This document shows positions 8,257-18,497 of a stretch of 64,000 nt of DNA, one piece after another (positions within the stretch are counted from its first letter, which is position 1; the number at the start of each line of letters is the position of its first letter). The translations under genes and the position numbers were made by a program. Under the pieces are notes generated by a model that was given only the letters and a program-made list of their open reading frames with translations, had not been told where the DNA came from and did no database searches. This stretch comes from Bacteroides helcogenes P 36-108 (GTDB lineage: Bacteria > Bacteroidota > Bacteroidia > Bacteroidales > Bacteroidaceae): contig NC_014933.1 in assembly GCF_000186225.1 (NCBI RefSeq), positions 2,852,001-2,916,000 on the forward strand. The letters run 5' to 3'.

Positions 8257-10776
8257 ATGGAAATAACCAAGAGAAATGGGACAAGAGAACCCTATGACAA
8301 GGAAAAGATTGCCACTGCAATACGGAAAAGTTTTATCAGCACCGGACAGAAAGTAACTGATGAAACTATATATATTCTGGTAAGAGAAGTAGAGAATTTC
8401 GTTGACGGCAATATGGAAAACCGAAATGTCGAACGGATTCAGGATGAAGTAGAACGATGCTTGATGGAACATGGCTTTTATACAGAAGCCAAAAACTACA
8501 TCCTTTACCGCTGGCAACGGACAGAACGAAGAAAAGCCCTCAACAATATAGTAAATGAAGTTGGCGACACTACATTAATGGATATACTGAAAAGTATTCA
8601 ACAGGATTTTACTTGCAATGAATACAGTCTGATTATGCTTGCAGAAAAATTTTCCAGCTTCTACAAACCAGAAATGGCATCAAAAGAACGGTTAACCGCA
8701 CTCGTCAAGGCAGCCATAGAATTGACTACTCAGGAAGCTCCTGATTGGGAGTTTATTGCCGCACGGATACTTAACTTCCAATTAAGCAAGGAATTGAAAG
8801 AGCAAGAAGGAGTTGCCGGAATACATTCTTTTTATGAAAAGTTGTGCTTTCTGACAAATGAAGGATTGTATGGAGACTATATATTAGCTGCTTATTCTCC
8901 TCAGGAAATTGAAGAAGCCGAGGGATTTTTATGTAGTGAACGAGACAAATTACTTAATTATTCCGGGTTGGATTTACTCGCCAAACGTTACCTGATTCGT
9001 ACCCGTTCACATCAACTGATTGAATCTGTACAAGAAATGTATTTGGGAATAGCTCTCCATCTTGCCATGCCTGAAAACAAAAACCGAATGTCATGGGTAA
9101 AAAAAATCTATGATCTGTTAAGCTGTTTGGAGGCAACGATGGCAACACCTACTATGGCCAATGCCCGTAAGCCCTATCACCAACTATCAAGCTGTTTTAT
9201 TGATACTGTTCCCGATAGTTTAGAAGGCATCTATCGCAGTATAGACAATTTTGCTATGGTCAGCAAATTCGGAGGTGGAATGGGACTGTATTTTGGTAAA
9301 GTGCGTGCTTCCGGAGGCAATATACGGGGATTTAAAGGTGTGGCAGGCGGAGTAATTCGTTGGATGAAACTTGTTAATGACACAGCCGTAGCTGTTGATC
9401 AATTGGGCATGCGTCAAGGAGCTGTTGCTGTCTATCTGGATGTATGGCATAAAGACTTGCCGGAATTCCTTCAACTACGAACCAACAACGGAGATGACCG
9501 AATGAAAGCTCATGATATCTTTCCCGCCGTATGTTATCCGGATTTATTCTGGCGTATGGCAAAAGAAGATTTAAATCAAGTGTGGTATATGTTCTGTCCC
9601 AATGAAATAATGACAGTAAAAGGTTATTGTTTAGAAGATTTTTACGGAAAAGAATGGGAATGCAGATATTTGGAATGTGTCAAAGATTCCCGACTTTCCA
9701 AACGGAGTATAAGTATTAAAGATATTATCAGACTGGTGCTGCGATCGGCCGTGGAAACAGGAACACCTTTCACCTTTAACCGTGATACCGTGAATTATGC
9801 CAATCCCAATACACACAAAGGCATCATTTACTGTTCAAACCTTTGTACGGAAATAGCTCAAAACATGTCGGCCATTGAAAACATATCCACGGACATCAAG
9901 ACAAAAGAAGGAGATACAGTCGTAGTGAAAACCGTCCGTCCGGGTGATTTTGTGGTCTGTAACCTTGCCAGCCTTTCATTAGGACATCTACCTTTGGAAG
10001 ATGAAGAGCAGATGAGAGATAAAGTAGCAACCATAGTACGTGCACTTGACAATGTGATTGATTTAAATTTCTATCCAGTTCCGTTTGCTCGGATAACAAA
10101 CCATCGTTACCGCAGCATAGGATTGGGGGTCAGTGGTTATCATCATGCGTTGGCTCTACGTGGCATTCATTGGGAAAGTGACGAACATTTGCATTTCATG
10201 GACAAAGTATTCGAACGAATTAACTATGCCGCCATCCAAGCAAGTGCAGACCTGGCCAAAGAAAAAGGTAAATATGCTTATTTTGAAGGTAGTGACTGGC
10301 AGACCGGAGCTTATTTTTCAAAACGTGGCTACACATCTTCTGCCTGGCAGAGATTGGCAAAAAAAGTCTCAGAGTATGGTATGAGAAACGCCTATCTATT
10401 AGCCATTGCACCTACCAGCAGTACCGGAATAATAGCAGGAACAACTGCCGGAACCGATCCGGTAATGAAACGTTTCTTTCTGGAAGAAAAGAAAGGCGCT
10501 ATGCTTCCGCGTGTGGCTCCGGGATTGTCCGACAAGACTTATTGGATATACAAAGGCGCATACTTAATAGACCAACAATGGAGTATCCGTGCTGCCGGTA
10601 TCCGACAACGGCATCTTGATCAGGCACAAAGTTTAAATCTATACATTACCAATGAGTTTACCATGAGGCAGGTACTTAGATTATATCTGTTGGCATGGGA
10701 GTGTGGAGTGAAAACTTTATATTATGTGAGAAGTAAGTCTTTGGAAGTGGAAGAATGCGAAAGTTGTGCATCATAA
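8257..10776 (+). CDS. nrdA: Class I ribonucleotide reductase, alpha chain
   Basis: NrdA reduces ribonucleotides to deoxyribonucleotides with NrdB as radical donor. The protein has 839 residues from ATG 8257. A GTG at 8197 is in frame but lies directly after the B12 riboswitch and lacks family similarity. Residues 1-95 form an ATP-cone (KRNGTREPYDKEKIATAIRK). The catalytic barrel shows the redox Cys in SSCFIDTVPDS, the NLASLSLG strand and the loop APTSSTGIIAGTT. The C-terminus ends CESCAS, the swinging CxxC pair that is reduced by thioredoxin or glutaredoxin. It is 48 bp upstream of nrdB. Control by cobalamin fits a cell that also owns a B12-dependent reductase, which is not in this window. 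Confidence 0.94.
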   Translation: MEITKRNGTREPYDKEKIATAIRKSFISTGQKVTDETIYILVREVENFVDGNMENRNVERIQDEVERCLMEHGFYTEAKNYILYRWQRTERRKALNNIVNEVGDTTLMDILKSIQQDFTCNEYSLIMLAEKFSSFYKPEMASKERLTALVKAAIELTTQEAPDWEFIAARILNFQLSKELKEQEGVAGIHSFYEKLCFLTNEGLYGDYILAAYSPQEIEEAEGFLCSERDKLLNYSGLDLLAKRYLIRTRSHQLIESVQEMYLGIALHLAMPENKNRMSWVKKIYDLLSCLEATMATPTMANARKPYHQLSSCFIDTVPDSLEGIYRSIDNFAMVSKFGGGMGLYFGKVRASGGNIRGFKGVAGGVIRWMKLVNDTAVAVDQLGMRQGAVAVYLDVWHKDLPEFLQLRTNNGDDRMKAHDIFPAVCYPDLFWRMAKEDLNQVWYMFCPNEIMTVKGYCLEDFYGKEWECRYLECVKDSRLSKRSISIKDIIRLVLRSAVETGTPFTFNRDTVNYANPNTHKGIIYCSNLCTEIAQNMSAIENISTDIKTKEGDTVVVKTVRPGDFVVCNLASLSLGHLPLEDEEQMRDKVATIVRALDNVIDLNFYPVPFARITNHRYRSIGLGVSGYHHALALRGIHWESDEHLHFMDKVFERINYAAIQASADLAKEKGKYAYFEGSDWQTGAYFSKRGYTSSAWQRLAKKVSEYGMRNAYLLAIAPTSSTGIIAGTTAGTDPVMKRFFLEEKKGAMLPRVAPGLSDKTYWIYKGAYLIDQQWSIRAAGIRQRHLDQAQSLNLYITNEFTMRQVLRLYLLAWECGVKTLYYVRSKSLEVEECESCAS

Positions 10777-10824
10777 ATTATTAAAAACTAAAGGATTTAT
10801 AAAATCAGATTATATAAAAATGAT

Positions 10825-11874
10825 ATGGCTATGAATAAATTAAAAAGAAATGCATTATTCAACCCGTCGGGTGATACGGAGATTCTTCATCGGAGAATGA
10901 TAGGAGGAAACACCACCAACCTGAATGACTTCAATAATATGCGCTATAAATGGGTAAGCGACTGGTATCGTCAAGCTATGAATAATTTTTGGATTCCCGA
11001 AGAGATTAATCTTACTCAAGATACCAAAGACTATCCCCTTTTGGACAAAGCGGAACGAGTAGCCTATGACAAGATTCTGAGTTTTCTCGTCTTTCTGGAC
11101 TCCCTGCAAAGCAATAATTTGCCAACTCTCAGCGAATACATCACAGCCAATGAAGTAAACCTTTGTCTGCACATACAAGCCTTTCAGGAATGTGTGCATA
11201 GTCAAAGCTATAGTTATATGCTTGATTCAATCTGCAGCCCGGAAGAACGTAATGACATTTTATACCAATGGAAGACAGATGAGCATCTCCTAAAAAGAAA
11301 TACTTTTATAGGCAACTGCTATAATGAGTTTCAGGAAAGTCAAAATGGATTTGCACTGGTGAAAACTTTAATAGCCAATTATATTTTGGAGGGAATATAT
11401 TTTTATAGCGGATTTATGTTTTTCTATAATCTGAGCCGAAATGGAAAGATGCCTGGTTCGGCTCAAGAAATAAGGTATATTAACAGGGATGAAAATACAC
11501 ATCTTTGGTTGTTCCGCAATATCATTCTGGAGCTGAAAAAAGAAGAACCTGAATTGTTTGTTCCGGATAAAGTGAAAGTCTATGAAGAGATGATGCGTGA
11601 AGGTGTAAAACAAGAAATTGCGTGGGGACAATATGTCATAGGAGATAATATCCAAGGTCTGAGCCGGAAAATGTTGGAAGATTATATTCATTACTTAGGA
11701 AATCTGCGTTGGAAAAGTCTGGGATATGCACCTTTATATGAGGATAACCAGACGGAACCTGAAAGTATGCATTGGGTATCACAATATTCAAATGCCAATA
11801 TGGTAAAGACTGATTTCTTTGAAGCCAAAAGCACAGCTTATGCCAAGAGCACGGCCTTGGAAGATGATTTATAA
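10825..11874 (+). CDS. nrdB: Class I ribonucleotide reductase, beta chain
   Basis: This is the radical-generating subunit, 349 residues long, a ferritin-like di-metal protein. The ligand set can be read directly: Asp in FLVFLDSLQSN, then Glu, His and the radical Tyr in FQECVHSQSY (spacing E-x2-H-x3-Y as in E. coli Glu115, His118, Tyr122), Glu in ILEGIYFYSGF, and Glu and His in NRDENTHLWLF. The tyrosine is present, so this looks like a standard Tyr-radical type rather than a Tyr-less Ic or Id type. It is transcribed with nrdA from the riboswitch-controlled promoter. Confidence 0.95.
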   Translation: MAMNKLKRNALFNPSGDTEILHRRMIGGNTTNLNDFNNMRYKWVSDWYRQAMNNFWIPEEINLTQDTKDYPLLDKAERVAYDKILSFLVFLDSLQSNNLPTLSEYITANEVNLCLHIQAFQECVHSQSYSYMLDSICSPEERNDILYQWKTDEHLLKRNTFIGNCYNEFQESQNGFALVKTLIANYILEGIYFYSGFMFFYNLSRNGKMPGSAQEIRYINRDENTHLWLFRNIILELKKEEPELFVPDKVKVYEEMMREGVKQEIAWGQYVIGDNIQGLSRKMLEDYIHYLGNLRWKSLGYAPLYEDNQTEPESMHWVSQYSNANMVKTDFFEAKSTAYAKSTALEDDL

Positions 11875-11927
11875 TACTTCTGATAAAGAAATGGCTGGGA
11901 ATAAGAAGAACATAAATTTATTTCAGT

Positions 11928-11935
11928 TACTTTTG
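11928..11935 (+). promoter_or_regulatory. -7 promoter element of the phosphodiesterase gene
   Basis: TACTTTTG matches TAnnTTTG and lies 31 bp before the ATG at 11967. No clear -33 TTG is seen at the usual distance. Confidence 0.45.
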
Positions 11936-11966
11936 CTATTATACTACTCAAAAAATAAATTAAGAT

Positions 11967-13166
11967 ATGCGTAGAATCATTGTAAGTGCACTTTGCTTGG
12001 TACTATTGATATTAGTACCCCTGAATGCTCAAAATTCGAAAAAAAGCTATACCATCCTTGTCTCACTCGATGGTTTTCGTTGGGATTACCCCATGATGTA
12101 TAATACTCCCAACTTGGATCGCATGGCCCATGAAGGAGTAAAAGCCGTTATGCTGCCTTCCTATCCGGCATCTACTTTTCCGAATCATTACACAATTGCT
12201 ACCGGATTAGTACCAGACCATAATGGTATCATAAACAACACCTTTTGGGATACACGATACAACCGTCAATACTCTATGGGAGATTCTGCCACCCGCTATA
12301 ATCCGCAATATTATTCGGGAGAACCTATTTGGGTGACAGCTCAGAAACAAGGTATAAAAACAGGAAATATGTATTGGGTAGGTTCGGACATTGCCATTAA
12401 AAATACATATCCAACCTATTACAGAAAGTGGTCGGAAAAGCCTTTCCTTACTTTTGAACAACGTATAGACAGCGTTTTGAGTTGGTTAAAGAAACCAGAA
12501 GAAGAACGTCCCCGTTTAGTTATGCTCTATTTTGAAGAACCGGACGGCAGCGGACATCATAATGGCCCGAGAAGCAAAGAAACAGGAATCGTAGTGGAAC
12601 GTATGGATAAGTTGATAGGGGTATTACTTGCAAAACTATGGAATCTTCCTTTTGCGAAAGATATTAATCTCATAGTGACTTCAGATCATGGAATGACCGA
12701 AATCAGTAAAGACCGTGTTGTAGATATGAATAGGTACTTAAAATCCGAATGGTATGAAGTAATAGACGGTCGTACCCCGACCTCCATCTTCTCAAAGAAA
12801 GGCTATCGCGATTCTATTTATAATGCATTGAAAGATGTAGATCATATCCGTGTCTGGAAAAAAGAAGAAATTCCAGTTGAACTGAATTATGGTAGCAGTG
12901 ACCGTATCGGTGACATTGTGGTAGCTCCGGAGTTGGGGTGGCAATTTACCGATGTAGCACGAAGTCATAAAGGTGCTCATGGATATTTTCCTCAGTATTC
13001 CGATATGCAGGTCATATTCCGTGCCATTGGTCCGGACTTCAAAAAAGGATACACTTCAAAAGGTTTTGTCAATGTAGATATTTATCCTCTACTTGCCTAT
13101 TTGTTGCAGATTGTTCCGGAGAAAACAGATGGGAATTTTAAACGAATAAAAGATATATTGAAATAA
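11967..13166 (+). CDS. Exported nucleotide pyrophosphatase/phosphodiesterase
   Basis: This 399-residue protein belongs to the alkaline-phosphatase superfamily, NPP type. It starts with a signal peptide (hydrophobic residues 4-20, ending LNAQN), so it acts in the periplasm or outside. The two-metal site is visible: Asp in LVSLDGFRWDY, the nucleophilic Thr in ASTFPNHYTIATG, Asp and His in EEPDGSGHHNGP, Asp-His in TSDHGMTEIS, and His in SHKGAHGYFP. The family hydrolyses nucleotide or phospholipid phosphodiesters; the substrate here is unknown. It is followed by a strong bidirectional terminator. Confidence 0.9.
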   Translation: MRRIIVSALCLVLLILVPLNAQNSKKSYTILVSLDGFRWDYPMMYNTPNLDRMAHEGVKAVMLPSYPASTFPNHYTIATGLVPDHNGIINNTFWDTRYNRQYSMGDSATRYNPQYYSGEPIWVTAQKQGIKTGNMYWVGSDIAIKNTYPTYYRKWSEKPFLTFEQRIDSVLSWLKKPEEERPRLVMLYFEEPDGSGHHNGPRSKETGIVVERMDKLIGVLLAKLWNLPFAKDINLIVTSDHGMTEISKDRVVDMNRYLKSEWYEVIDGRTPTSIFSKKGYRDSIYNALKDVDHIRVWKKEEIPVELNYGSSDRIGDIVVAPELGWQFTDVARSHKGAHGYFPQYSDMQVIFRAIGPDFKKGYTSKGFVNVDIYPLLAYLLQIVPEKTDGNFKRIKDILK

Positions 13167-13193
13167 TATACGTTATTGTTTCTCTCTTGAAAT

Positions 13194-13226
13194 AAAAAAG
13201 TACGGTCTAAAAGGCCGTACTTTTTT
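13194..13226. terminator. Bidirectional terminator
   Basis: The stem GTACGG/CCGTAC is extended by A6 on the left and T6 on the right, with a short loop. It lies between the convergent phosphodiesterase gene and the xylose transporter gene and can serve both. Confidence 0.85.
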
Positions 13227-13257
13227 ATTGATCAAATGAGTTTCGAAAACATATATC

Positions 13258-14745
13258 TTATACTTCATTTCTTCTCTCTTTCCATAACTTTGTCATATCT
13301 TCCAAAGTTTTTCCCTTGGTTTCGGGAACAAGTTTCCATACGAACAAAGCTGCTATTACGCAAACAAAACCGTATAAACCATAAGCAAACATATGTCCGA
13401 ACTTGTCACCCATATCGCCTAATGTCATATTGTACATAGGTACGAAAGTTGAAGATACTATAAAGTTAAATATCCATTGAAATGCAACAGCGATGGCAAC
13501 AGCCGTTCCGCGAATGGTATTCGGGAAAATCTCTGCAATCAACACCCAGCAAATCGGTCCCCAACTGAACATAAAGGAAGCACTGTAAACCATAATGCAA
13601 ACAACAGAAACAATCGGAGCAAGCCCGGTTACAATATTGCATAAAGCCACTCCCAATGCCCCTATCGCCATGCCGACAGAGCCGGAAATGAGTAACGGTT
13701 TACGTCCCCATCTCTCAACGGTAAAGACAGCCAAAAGTGTAAATAAGATATTGATAACACCCATAATTATGGTCTGGATCATAGGATTTCCCATCCCCAT
13801 TGTCTCAAATATTCGAGGAGCAAAATAAAGTACGGCATTAATACCTACTGCTTGCTGGAATACGCTCAACATAATTCCGATGAAAATAACCATCCAACCA
13901 TAAGTAAACAGCCTTTCTGTCTTTTCTTCTGCTGTGGCCTTAATTTGCGACAAAATCACTTTAGCCTGTGATAAACCATTGATACGTTGGAGTATATATA
14001 GAGCCTTCTCATCTTTACCGGACATAGCAAGATAACGCGGAGTTTCAGGAACAAACAACACAAGTAATGCAAAAATTCCGGCAGGAACGGCTTCACTGGC
14101 AAACATCAGACGCCATCCGGTTTCTATGGTCCATCTTGCAATTTCCGGGTTCAAAATCTCATTAATTCCCCCAACCACTTTGATTACCGGATTTACATTC
14201 TCACCCAATATCAAGAAATTCACGAAATAAACAACCAACTGTCCCAAAATAATAGCAAACTGATTCCATGACACCAAAGTACCACGTATGTTGCTCGGCG
14301 CTATCTCCGCAATGTACATCGGGCATATGGCTGATGCCAATCCCACACCGATGCCTCCCAATATCCGGTAGAAATTAAAAGCGATGAGCAGCGAGTAAGA
14401 AGGAACACCATAATCAAAAAACAAAAATTCGGGAAAATAAGAGCCCAATGCAGACAAGAAGAAAAATATACCAGCAATAAAGAGCGATTTTTTACGCCCT
14501 AAACTTGAGGCAAAAATCCCCGAAAATGCACTACCTATGATACATCCTATCAGTGCACTGGAAGAAGTTATACCGTGAATCGTGTCTGTGTAAACAAAAT
14601 CAGAGGCGCCCATAAAGAATGCCTGAAGTCCTTTCTCTGCACCTGAAATAACTGCTGTATCGTACCCAAAAAGCAGGCCACCGATAACAGCTACAAGCAC
14701 AATGAAAAAGAGATAAACTTTGCTGCCTTTTTCTGTATCATTCAT
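13258..14745 (-). CDS. xylE: D-xylose/proton symporter (MFS sugar porter)
   Basis: This is a 12-helix major-facilitator sugar porter of 495 residues that imports xylose with protons across the inner membrane. Sugar-porter signatures are present: GGLLFGYDTAVISGAEKG near the N-terminus, GRKKSLF after helix 2, PETPRYL in the central loop, and VPETKGKTLEDM after helix 12. ATG 14745 is used because an earlier in-frame ATG at 14793 adds an extension not found in the family. It is the last gene of the minus-strand operon regulator-xylB-xylA-transporter, which fixes xylose as the likely substrate. Confidence 0.9.
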   Translation of the reverse strand: MNDTEKGSKVYLFFIVLVAVIGGLLFGYDTAVISGAEKGLQAFFMGASDFVYTDTIHGITSSSALIGCIIGSAFSGIFASSLGRKKSLFIAGIFFFLSALGSYFPEFLFFDYGVPSYSLLIAFNFYRILGGIGVGLASAICPMYIAEIAPSNIRGTLVSWNQFAIILGQLVVYFVNFLILGENVNPVIKVVGGINEILNPEIARWTIETGWRLMFASEAVPAGIFALLVLFVPETPRYLAMSGKDEKALYILQRINGLSQAKVILSQIKATAEEKTERLFTYGWMVIFIGIMLSVFQQAVGINAVLYFAPRIFETMGMGNPMIQTIIMGVINILFTLLAVFTVERWGRKPLLISGSVGMAIGALGVALCNIVTGLAPIVSVVCIMVYSASFMFSWGPICWVLIAEIFPNTIRGTAVAIAVAFQWIFNFIVSSTFVPMYNMTLGDMGDKFGHMFAYGLYGFVCVIAALFVWKLVPETKGKTLEDMTKLWKERRNEV

Positions 14746-14814
14746 AATAAAATAGATTAGGAAGTTAAAGGAAAATTGGTGATTAGTTAACACTAATCAC
14801 CAATCAATTGATTA

Positions 14815-16131
14815 TCAGCAATACATATTAACGATTGCTTCATATAGTTCTTGTTTTCCACTGGTTTGTTTCGGTTCGCCATTGTTTTTTGCATAAGCCA
14901 CAATATCCTCCAAGGTCAGTTTGCCTTCCTCGAATTCTTTGCCTTTGCCACTGTCAAAAGAAGCATAACGATCGGCCAGCATCTGCTTATAAGGAGATTC
15001 CTCTAATAATCGGGCTGCATTCTCCAGGGCACGAGCCATAGCATCCATACCTGCGATGTGGGCAATGAAAATATCCTCCAAATCAGTGGAATTACGACGA
15101 GTCTTAGCATCAAAATTAGTACCGCCATTACCTAAGCCACCATTACGGATAATCTGCATCATAGCCTGAACCAATTCAAAATTATCTATGGGGAACTGAT
15201 CGGTATCCCAACCATTCTGATAATCGCCGCGATTGGCATCGATAGATCCTAACATACCATTGTCAACGGCAACGGCCAACTCGTGTTCAAAAGTGTGGCC
15301 GGCCAAAGTAGCATGGTTTACTTCAATATTTACTTTAAAATCTCTGTCCAGATTATGAGTTTTCAAGAAGCCGATGACGGTTTCAGTATCTACATCGTAC
15401 TGATGTTTTGTCGGTTCCATTGGTTTTGGTTCAATCAGAAACGTACCTGTAAAGCCTTTACTACGTGCATAATCACGAGCAATAGTCAGCATTTGTGCAA
15501 GATGCTCTTTTTCACGTTTTTGATCTGTGTTCAACAAAGACATATATCCTTCACGTCCACCCCAGAATACATAGTTTGTACCACCCAATTCTATTGTTGC
15601 ATCAATCGCATTCTTGATTTGAACTGCTGCACGCGCCACTACATCGAAATCAGGATTGGTAGCTGCGCCATTCATATAACGGGCATGACTGAATACATTG
15701 GCAGTACCCCACAACAGTTTAATTCCAGTTTCGGCTTGTTTTTGTTTAGCGTAGGCCACGATAGTTTTCAGGTTAGTCTCATATTCTTCCACAGTATCGG
15801 CTTCCGCACAAAGATCAACATCATGGAAGCAGTAGTAGCCTATTCCCATTTTCTGCATAAACTCGAAGCCGGCATCCATTTTATTCTTGGCTGCTTGTAT
15901 TTTGTCAACATCACCATTCCAAGGAAATTTTTTTGTACCACCACCAAATTGGTCTCCGCCTTCTGCACAAAGAGTATGCCACCATGCCATAGCAAATTTC
16001 AGCCAGTCTCTCATTTTCTTGCCCATAATTACTTTATCTGCATCATAATAGCGGAACGCCATCGGATTCTTACTCTCTTTGCCTTCGAATTTAATCTTTC
16101 CTATTCCGGGAAAATACTCTTTTGTTGCCAT
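14815..16131 (-). CDS. xylA: Xylose isomerase
   Basis: XylA interconverts D-xylose and D-xylulose using two divalent metals. The 438-residue length is that of class II enzymes. Visible motifs are [12 protein letters not shown] (catalytic His and Asp), [27 protein letters not shown] (metal Glu) and [19 protein letters not shown] (metal Asp and His region). It lies 49 bp downstream of xylB and 69 bp upstream of the transporter in one operon. Confidence 0.97.
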   Translation of the reverse strand: MATKEYFPGIGKIKFEGKESKNPMAFRYYDADKVIMGKKMRDWLKFAMAWWHTLCAEGGDQFGGGTKKFPWNGDVDKIQAAKNKMDAGFEFMQKMGIGYYCFHDVDLCAEADTVEEYETNLKTIVAYAKQKQAETGIKLLWGTANVFSHARYMNGAATNPDFDVVARAAVQIKNAIDATIELGGTNYVFWGGREGYMSLLNTDQKREKEHLAQMLTIARDYARSKGFTGTFLIEPKPMEPTKHQYDVDTETVIGFLKTHNLDRDFKVNIEVNHATLAGHTFEHELAVAVDNGMLGSIDANRGDYQNGWDTDQFPIDNFELVQAMMQIIRNGGLGNGGTNFDAKTRRNSTDLEDIFIAHIAGMDAMARALENAARLLEESPYKQMLADRYASFDSGKGKEFEEGKLTLEDIVAYAKNNGEPKQTSGKQELYEAIVNMYC

Positions 16132-16180
16132 AATCTTAATTTATTTTTAAGGATTAATATATTTAGTCGTTATTCTTTTT

Positions 16181-17668
16181 TCATTTCATTGCTTTCTCCA
16201 AACTATATTTCCAGCGTGCATAAGCATCTGCATAAGTCTGGCTATCGGATTGTTCCGGCTCTATTACTTCCAGTTTTTCAAGTGTAGAAAAGGCTTCATT
16301 ATTGTCTTTATAAATACCTGCACCTATACCAGCACCTTTGGCAGCCCCCACAGAACCATCCGTATCATACAATTCAATGACGGAATTCGTTACGCCTGCC
16401 AAAGTTTCACGAAACAGAGGGCTGAGAAACATATTTGCCTTACCTGCATGAATTTTTCGTACCGGAATGCCCATGCTCTCCATGATATCAATTCCATATT
16501 TAAAAGAGAAAACAATGCCTTCCTGAGCAGCGCGGATAATATGTTGCTTACCATGCCGGTTGAAGTCAATTCCCTGTATGGAGCAGCCTACCTCTTTATT
16601 TTCCAACATACGTTCGGCGCCATTGCCGAAAGGCAGAATACTGATACCTGCACTACCGATAGGAGCTTGTGCTGCCAATAGATTCATATCATCATAAGAA
16701 AGATTCTGGGGAGCTATCACACGTTTTATCCATGAGTTCAGAATCCCTGTACCATTGATGCATAACAGCACACCTAAACGAGTTTGCCCGGTAGTATGAT
16801 TAACATGTGCGAATGTATTTACACGTGATTTGGAGTCATAACTCATTTCACCATTTACACCATATACCACACCAGACGTTCCCGCAGTAGAGGCTATTTC
16901 TCCAGGATTAAACACATTCAGTGATAACGCGTTGTTGGGCTGATCTCCGGCACGATATGTAATCGGAGTGCCTTCTTTCAGTCCCAATTCATTGGCTGCG
17001 GCCGCACTAACGCGACCTTGTTCGGAGAAAGTAGGCTTAATGTCGGCAATCAAAGACATATCAATACCATAATATTTCATCAAGAAATCTGCGACCTGAC
17101 CATTCTTGAAATCCCAGAACATACCTTCAGATAAGCCGGGAATCGTTGTACAAATCGTGCCACTCAACTTCATGGCTATATAATCACCCGGCAATATTAT
17201 CTTATGTATTTTTTCGTAAATGTCCGGTTCATTTTCTTTAATCCACGCCAATTTAGATGCAGTGAAATTGCCTGGAGAATTGAGTAAATGAGAAAGGCAA
17301 TTCTCTTTCCCTAATGTTTCAAAAGCTTTCTGTCCATAAGAAACAGCTCTTGAATCACACCAAATGATAGCAGGACGCAACACTTCCTGATTTTTATCCA
17401 CGCATACCAGTCCATGCATCTGATATGAAATGCCGATGGCCTTTATATCTTCAACCTTCACATCGGATTTTGCCAGTATAGCTAATGTGGCATACTTTAG
17501 ATTTTCCCACCAATCTTCAGGATTTTGTTCTGCCCATCCCGGTTTTACTACGATGATTTCCGCTTCCGTTTTCGGGAAAAAAGCGGATGATATACATTTA
17601 CCGCTTTCTGCATTTACCAGGCTCGCCTTGACGGACGAGCTACCAATGTCATAACCTAATAGGTACAT
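16181..17668 (-). CDS. xylB: Xylulokinase
   Basis: This is a FGGY-family carbohydrate kinase of 495 residues that phosphorylates D-xylulose to xylulose 5-phosphate, the entry to the pentose phosphate pathway. The N-terminal phosphate loop is LLGYDIGSSSVKASLV. The catalytic base Asp lies in the YRAGDQPNNALSLN segment, and the second nucleotide loop is STAGTSGVVYGV. It is transcribed between the Nudix-type regulator and xylA. Confidence 0.95.
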   Translation of the reverse strand: MYLLGYDIGSSSVKASLVNAESGKCISSAFFPKTEAEIIVVKPGWAEQNPEDWWENLKYATLAILAKSDVKVEDIKAIGISYQMHGLVCVDKNQEVLRPAIIWCDSRAVSYGQKAFETLGKENCLSHLLNSPGNFTASKLAWIKENEPDIYEKIHKIILPGDYIAMKLSGTICTTIPGLSEGMFWDFKNGQVADFLMKYYGIDMSLIADIKPTFSEQGRVSAAAANELGLKEGTPITYRAGDQPNNALSLNVFNPGEIASTAGTSGVVYGVNGEMSYDSKSRVNTFAHVNHTTGQTRLGVLLCINGTGILNSWIKRVIAPQNLSYDDMNLLAAQAPIGSAGISILPFGNGAERMLENKEVGCSIQGIDFNRHGKQHIIRAAQEGIVFSFKYGIDIMESMGIPVRKIHAGKANMFLSPLFRETLAGVTNSVIELYDTDGSVGAAKGAGIGAGIYKDNNEAFSTLEKLEVIEPEQSDSQTYADAYARWKYSLEKAMK

Positions 17669-17713
17669 AGTATTATTTTTATTTAAAGAATTAACCTTCC
17701 TTTAAAAATCTGA

Positions 17714-18445
17714 TTATCTCCTGATCTTATTGTATATTTTCTTGTCAAAACGATAATAACGCGCCGCACGGTGGGCTACTCCCTGCTGTTTTTCTTCCAA
17801 GGGAACCACATATTCCATGAAAGCTATTTTTTTATGAAAATTGCGTACATCTATTTTTCTGCCATATACCAGTTCATATAAAGTGCGCAGTTGTGAGACT
17901 GTAAATTTACGTGGCAACAAGTCAAACAAAGAAGACGGATTTATATCAACATATTGACGTATATATATCATGGCCTCTTTGATAATCAGATTATGATCAA
18001 ATGCCAAGGCTCTTATATCGTGCATAGCTATCCAACAGGCCTGATAATTATCCAGGTCACGGCTCAATGTCCGATCTATTTTTACTAAGGAAAGATAGGC
18101 TATGGTAACGATACGCTCTACTTTAGACTGCATGGCACGCTCCAACCAGTGCACATCTTTGGGGTCTTTTGTACGGTTTTTGGAACCGAATGCTTTGAAC
18201 TGTATCAGGTTTACATTTTTCAGCCCGGTCAGTTCATTCAATACCCTTTTGGCAGCTTCATCCAGATCTTCGTCCATATAAATCAAGCTTCCCGGCAGCT
18301 TCATGTCATGAAACACTTCTCCTTCCTCCTCGCCTGCCCGTTTTATCAGCAACACTTTCAACTGTTCTCCATCGAAGCCAATCACTACACAATCTACAGA
18401 AATGTGATTGTTTGCTAACGGCGTCCTATAATCAATGTCTTGCAT
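17714..18445 (-). CDS. Nudix-fold transcriptional regulator of xylose use
   Basis: This 243-residue protein has an N-terminal Nudix domain (about residues 12-150) and a C-terminal winged-helix domain (about 160-240, FTVSQLRTLYELVYGRKIDV). The Nudix box near residue 52 (GSLIYMDEDLDEAAKRVL then NELTGL) has lost key catalytic Glu residues, so it probably binds a ligand rather than hydrolysing one. The same architecture is known for NrtR and for AraR of B. thetaiotaomicron. Being first in the operon with xylB, xylA and the transporter points to a xylose-responsive regulator (XylR-like) that controls its own operon. Sugar or sugar-phosphate sensing is inference. Confidence 0.87.
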   Translation of the reverse strand: MQDIDYRTPLANNHISVDCVVIGFDGEQLKVLLIKRAGEEEGEVFHDMKLPGSLIYMDEDLDEAAKRVLNELTGLKNVNLIQFKAFGSKNRTKDPKDVHWLERAMQSKVERIVTIAYLSLVKIDRTLSRDLDNYQACWIAMHDIRALAFDHNLIIKEAMIYIRQYVDINPSSLFDLLPRKFTVSQLRTLYELVYGRKIDVRNFHKKIAFMEYVVPLEEKQQGVAHRAARYYRFDKKIYNKIRR

Positions 18446-18467
18446 AATATATTTGTTTTAAGCGCTG

Positions 18468-18497
18468 CAAATATAAAGAGGTTTTTCTAATTTACAA
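18468..18497 (-). promoter_or_regulatory. xyl operon promoter
   Basis: On the minus strand TTG (18495-18497), a 19-bp gap and TATATTTG (18468-18475) match the Bacteroides promoter consensus, about 23 bp before the regulator ATG. The -33 element overlaps the first of several TACAATA repeats that extend to 18603. Confidence 0.75.

Noticed and set aside
15283..16287. 334-codon frame antisense to xylA
   Set aside because: Lies opposite the conserved xylA gene; the encoded protein is Phe/Ile/Cys-rich as expected of a reverse frame.
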